Shown here: positions 60,056 through 64,000 of the stretch, piece by piece
Layout: each line of letters starts with the position of its first letter
How positions within the stretch are numbered: the stretch's first letter is position 1
Notes under the pieces: generated by a model
The model's database searches: none
Seen by the model: the letters and a program-made list of their open reading frames with translations, nothing else
Told to the model about the DNA's origin: nothing
Position numbers and translations under genes: made by a program
Source: Ulva prolifera
Taxonomy: Eukaryota > Chlorophyta > Ulvophyceae > Ulvales > Ulvaceae
NCBI GenBank assembly: GCA_023078555.1
Contig: CM041199.1
Span: 10,837,943-10,901,942 of the forward strand
Reading direction: 5' to 3'
DNA: 64,000 nt

Positions 60056-62221
60056 GTGAATGGACTTGGCTATAGACAAGCATACCCCCGCGCACCATAG
60101 GGAAGTTGCCAGAAACATCCTTTGATTCTGAAAGATCTAGGACGTCAAGTATGCATTGCACAGTTGTTGCTAACTCCTAGGAGTGGCGTGGAACAAAAGT
60201 GCACACTTTTCACCAACCATGTGAATGGACTTGGTTGTAGCCACGCAACCCCCCGCGCAGCAAAAGGTACGTCGCCATCAACATTCCAAGATTTTGGGGG
60301 GTATGGGATGTCCATCATTCATTGCGTATTTTCTGCAGACACCATGGCGTGGTGTGGTGCAAAAGTGCACATTTTCCACCAACCCATGTGAATGGACTTG
60401 GTTGTACCCACGCACCCCCTGCGCATCAAAAGGTACGTCGCCATCAACATTCCAAGATGTTGGGGGGTATGGGATGTCCATCATTCATTGCGTATTTTCT
60501 GCAGACACCATGGAGTGGTGTGGTGCAAAAGTGCACACTTTCCACCAACCCATGTGAATGGACTTGGTTGTAGCCACGCAACCCCCCGCGCATCAAAAGG
60601 TACGTCCCCATGAACATTCAAAGATGTTGGGGGGTATGGGATGTCCATCATTCATTGCGTATTTTCTGCAGACACCATGGAGTGGTGTGGTGCAAAAGTG
60701 CACACTTTCCACCAACCCATGTGAATGGACTTGGTTGTAGCCACGCAACCCCCCGCGCATCAAAAGGTACGTCCCCATGAACATTCCAAGATGTTGGGGG
60801 GTATGGGATGTCCATCATCCATTGCGTATTTTCTGCAGACACCATGGAGTGGTGTGGTGCAAAAGTGCACACTTTCCACCAACCCATGTGAATGGACTTG
60901 GTTGTAGCCACGCAACCCCCCGCGCATCAAAAGGTACGTCGACATGAACATTCCAAGATGTTGGGGGGTATGGGATGTCCATCATTCATTGCGTATTTTC
61001 TGCAGACACCATGGCGTGGTGTGGTGCAAAAGTGCACACTTTCCACCAACCCATGTGAATGCACTTGGTTGTAGCCACGCAACCCCCCGCGCATCAAAAG
61101 GTACGTCGCCATGAACATTCAAAGATGTTGGGGGGTATGGGATGTCCATCATTCATTGCGTATTTTCTGCAGACACCATGGCGTGGTGTGGTGCAAAAGT
61201 GCACACTTTCCACCAACCCATGTGAATGCACTTGGTTGTAGCCACGCAACCCCCCGCGCATCAAAAGGTACGTCGCCATGAACATTCAAAGATGTTGGGG
61301 GGTATGGGATGTCCATCATTCATTGCGTATTTTCTGCAGACACCATGGCGTGGTGTGGTGCAAAAATGCACACTTTCCACCAACCCATGTGAATGGACTT
61401 GGTTGTAGCCACGCAACCCCCCGCGCATCAAAAGGTACGTCGCCATGAACATTCAAAGATGTTGGGGGGTATGAGATGTCCATCATTCATTGCGTATTTT
61501 CTGCAGACACCATGGAGTGGTGTGGTGCAAAAATGCACACTTTCCACCAACCCATGTGAATGGACTTGGTTGTAGCCACGCAACCACCCGCGCAGCAAAA
61601 GGTACGTTGCCATCAACATTCCAAGATGTTGGGGGGTATGGGATGTCCATGATTCATTGCGTATTTTCTGCAGACACCATGGCGTGGTGTGGTGCAAAAG
61701 TGTACACTTTCCACCAACCCATGTGAATGGACTTGGTTGTAGCCACGCAACCCCCCGCGCATCAAAAGGTACATCGCCATCAACATTCCAAGATGTTGGG
61801 GGGTATGGGATGTCCATCATTCATTGCGTATTTTCTGCAGACACCATGGAGTGGTGTGGTGCAAAAGTGCACACTTTCCACCAACCCATGTGAATGGACT
61901 TGGTTGTAGCCACGCAACCCCCCGCGCATCAAAAGGTACGTCGCCATGAACATTCCAAGATGTTGGGGGGTATGGGATGATTATCATTCATTGCATATTT
62001 GCTGCTGACTCCCAGGAGTGGCGTGGGGCAAAAGTGCACACTTTTCACCAACCATGTGAATGGACTTGGTTGTAGCCACGCAACCCCCCGCGCATCAAAA
62101 GGTACGTCGCCATGAACATTCCAAGATGTTGGAGGGTATGGGATGATTATCATTCATTGCATATTTGCTGCTGACTCCCGGGAGTGGCGTGGGGCAAAAG
62201 TGCACACTTTTCACCAACCTT
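60056..62221. repeat. Block 59: X-10 A-2 B (13 monomers, recombinant)
   Basis: The front is the block 58 type (gattttgg, tacccacgcacccc, two gtcccc). It continues with the rear of block 57 (gtcgac, two gtgaatgcac, gagatgtcc, aaccacc, catcgcc) and lacks the gtccccatggac A and one aaccacc A. A private catgattcatt near 61,650 replaces catcattcatt. Last B has ctcccgggag. Confidence 0.87.
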
Positions 62222-62886
62222 GTGAATGGACTTGGCTATAGACAAGCATACCCCCGCGCACCATAGGGAAGTTGCCAGAAACATCCTTTGATTCTGAAAG
62301 ATCTAGGACGTCAAGTATGCATTGCACAGTTGTTGCTAACTCCTAGGAGTGGCGTGGAACAAAAGTGCACACTTTTCACCAACCATGTGAATGGACTTGG
62401 TTGTAGCCACGCAACCCCCCGCGCAGCAAAAGGTACGTCGCCATCAACATTCCAAGATGTTGGGGGGTATGGGATGTCCATCATTCATTGCGTATTTTCT
62501 GCAGACACCATGGAGTGGTGTGGTGCAAAAGTGCACACTTTCCACCAACCCATGTGAATGGACTTGGTTGTAGCCACGCAACCCCCCGCGCATCAAAAGG
62601 TACGTCCCCATGGACATTCAAAGATGTTGGGGGGTATGGGATGTCCATCATCCATTGCGTATTTTCTGCAGACACCATGGAGTGGTGTGGTGCAAAAGTG
62701 CACACTTTCCACCAACCCATGTGAATGGACTTGGTTGTAGCCACGCAACCCCCCGCGCATCAAAAGGTACGTCGCCATGAACATTCCAAGATGTTGTGGG
62801 GTATGGGATGATTATCATTCATTGCATATTTGCTGCTGACTCCCAGGAGTGGCGTGGGGCAAAAGTGCACACTTTTCACCAACCTT
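62222..62886. repeat. Block 60: X-2 A-1 B (4 monomers)
   Basis: A with gtcgcc and gatgttgg, A with gtccccatggac and catccatt, B with gttgtgggg. The gtccccatggac monomer links it to the inside of blocks 54 and 57, so it looks like a deleted 13-monomer block. Confidence 0.86.
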
Positions 62887-63884
62887 GTGAATGGACTTGG
62901 CTATAGACAAGCATACCCCCGCGCACCATAGGGAAGTTGCCAGAAACATCCTTTGATTCTGAAAGATCTAGGACGTCAAGTATGCATTGCACAGTTGTTG
63001 CTAACTCCTAGGAGTGGCGTGGAACAAAAGTGCACACTTTTCACCAACCATGTGAATGGACTTGGTTGTAGCCACGCAACCCCCCGCGCAGCAAAAGGTA
63101 CGTCGCCATCAACATTCCAAGATTTTGGGGGGTATGGGATGTCCATCATTCATTGCGTATTTTCTGCAGACACCATGGCGTGGTGTGGTGCAAAAGTGCA
63201 CATTTTCCACCAACCCATGTGAATGGACTTGGTTGTACCCACGCACCCCCTGCGCATCAAAAGGTACGTCGCCATCAACATTCCAAGATGTCGGGGGGTA
63301 TGGGATGTCCATCATTCATTGCGTATTTTCTGCAGACACCATGGAGTGGTGTGGTGCAAAAGTGCACACTTTCCACCAACCCATGTGAATGGACTTGGTT
63401 GTAGCCACGCAACCCCCCGCGCATCAAAAGGTACGTCCCCATGAACATTCAAAGATGTTGGGGGGTATGGGATGTCCATCATTCATTGCGTATTTTCTGC
63501 AGACACCATGGAGTGGTGTGGTGCAAAAGTGCACACTTTCCACCAACCCATGTGAATGGACTTGGTTGTAGCCACGCAACCCCCCGCGCATCAAAAGGTA
63601 CGTCCCCATGAACATTCCAAGATGTTGGGGGGTATGGGATGTCCATCATCCATTGCGTATTTTCTGCAGACACCATGGAGTGGTGTGGTGCAAAAGTGCA
63701 CACTTTCCACCAACCCATGTGAATGGACTTGGTTGTAGCCACGCAACCCCCCGCGCATCAAAAGGTACGTCGCCATGAACATTCCAAGATGTTGTGGGGT
63801 ATGGGATGATTATCATTCATTGCATATTTGCTGCTGACTCCCAGGAGTGGCGTGGGGCAAAAGTGCACACTTTTCACCAACCTT
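62887..63884. repeat. Block 61: X-4 A-1 B (6 monomers)
   Basis: Third copy of the block 55 type, with a private gatgtcggggggt (T to C) near 63,291. Confidence 0.88.
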
Positions 63885-64000
63885 GTGAATGGACTTGGCT
63901 ATAGACAAGCATACCCCCGCGCACCATAGGGAAGTTGCCAGAAACATCCTTTGATTCTGAAAGATCTAGGACGTCAAGTATGCATTGCACAGTTGTTGCT
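63885..64000. repeat. Block 62: partial X at the window end
   Basis: First 116 bases of an anchor, with the usual gaaagatctaggacgtc, cut by the window end. Confidence 0.9.

Larger units (their letters stand above)
1..64000. repeat. Satellite array, 165-167 bp monomers, variable-length higher-order repeats
   Basis: The whole window is tandem monomers of about 166 bp in one orientation. Dividing the length by the period gives about 385 copies, and the same number comes from summing the blocks. Four classes are visible: X (anchor, 165 bp), A (common, 167 bp), D (166 bp A derivative) and B (166 bp, A-like left half with X-like right half). The order is always X, then A or D monomers, then one or two B. 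Both window ends fall inside X monomers, so neither array edge is seen. Nucleosome-sized units with higher-order structure are typical of centromeric satellites in plants and animals; that this one is centromeric is inference. Family and species are not recognised. Confidence 0.97.
52727..64000. repeat. Domain III: alternating 13- and 6-monomer blocks
   Basis: Eight blocks that run to a following anchor, with counts 13-6-6-13-6-13-4-6, plus a partial anchor. Diagnostic variants here include gtgaatgcacttgg, aaccacccgcgc in A monomers, gttgtggggtatggg in single-B blocks and ctcccgggag in the last B of 13-monomer blocks. The domain is clean and very homogeneous, which suggests recent expansion. 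Confidence 0.85.

Noticed and set aside
1-64000. Hundreds of 60- to 115-codon ORFs with recurring peptides on both strands
   Set aside because: Their period equals the monomer length, the same DNA is open in several frames on both strands, and starts and stops fall at fixed monomer positions. They are shadows of the repeat, not a gene family.
1-64000. CRISPR array
   Set aside because: Repeat and would-be spacer are both conserved between units and the unit is 166 bp; there are no unique spacers and no cas genes.
1-64000. Bacterial or phage origin
   Set aside because: 64 kb without any gene and with nested higher-order satellite structure is not compatible with a prokaryotic genome.
1-64000. 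rRNA, tRNA or 5S gene cluster
   Set aside because: The tandem period would suit a 5S array, but I see no conserved box A/C or rRNA core sequence and no T-run terminator; the variable anchor order also argues against it.
1-64000. Transposon insertion within the array
   Set aside because: Every stretch can be assigned to a monomer class. Neither terminal repeats nor target-site duplications are seen, and the only out-of-phase junction (37,982) joins satellite to satellite.
1-64000. G-quadruplex at gttggggggtatggg
   Set aside because: Only two usable G runs lie together in a monomer; the next run is over 100 bases away, so a classical four-run motif is absent.
1-64000. Inverted segments or strand switches in the array
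   Set aside because: The characteristic words of X, A and B were found in the given strand throughout; no block in reverse orientation was seen.

Overview
The whole 64,000-base window is satellite DNA. It is one uninterrupted head-to-tail array of about 385 monomers of 165-167 bp, all in the same orientation, and it runs off both ends of the window. I see no protein-coding gene, RNA gene, transposon, CRISPR array, telomere repeat or unique single-copy DNA anywhere. Nucleosome-sized monomers, higher-order repeats and nested multi-kilobase tandem duplications point to a eukaryotic chromosome, most likely a centromeric or other constitutive-heterochromatin block. I do not recognise the satellite family and cannot name the species. 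Much of the variation between monomers is CG to TG or CA, which suggests the array is CpG-methylated in the germ line.

Four monomer classes can be read by eye; the monomer frame used here starts at gtgaatggacttgg. X (165 bp, anchor) has a strongly diverged left half (ctatagacaagcatac, accatagggaagttgcc, gaaagatctaggacgtc) and occurs 62 times. A (about 167 bp) is the common class, with gatgtccatcattc, ctgcagacaccatgg and a right end ctttccaccaacccat. D (166 bp, one 165) is an A derivative with gttgcagcc, ccgcacatcaaagg and acgaNNacatg. B (about 166 bp) has an A-like left half and an X-like right half (gatgattatcattc, gctgctgactcc, cttttcaccaacc). The array obeys the grammar X-(A or D)n-B(1-2): every X is preceded by a monomer with a B-type right half. 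The 61 blocks that run to a following anchor contain 2 to 17 monomers (the first has its anchor cut by the window edge), so this is a punctuated, variable-length higher-order array rather than one fixed HOR.

Three domains follow from block length and shared variants. Domain I (1-29,405) has long blocks (up to 17 monomers), is the only place with class D, and carries approximate 25-monomer (about 4.16 kb) super-repeats. Domain II (29,406-52,726) has short blocks of 2-6 monomers built from a few recurring cassettes, with 1,329-bp and about 4.65-kb repeat spacings; it also contains indel-rich patches (about 37.6-38.3, 47.7-49.0, 50.0-50.5 and 51.5-52.6 kb) that are either decayed or poorly polished sequence. 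Domain III (52,727-64,000) alternates 13-monomer and 6-monomer blocks (13-6-6-13-6-13-4-6), with two 3,165-bp copies that look almost identical.

What the DNA shows is a record of unequal exchange: tandem duplications of defined length, hybrid monomers whose crossover can be placed within tens of bases, and private variants that mark copies. The monomers are also rich in short perfect dyads (for example AAAAGTG-CA-CACTTTT and ACTCCTAGGAGT), and no CENP-B-box-like motif was seen. The open reading frames present are by-products of the repeat and should not be annotated as genes.
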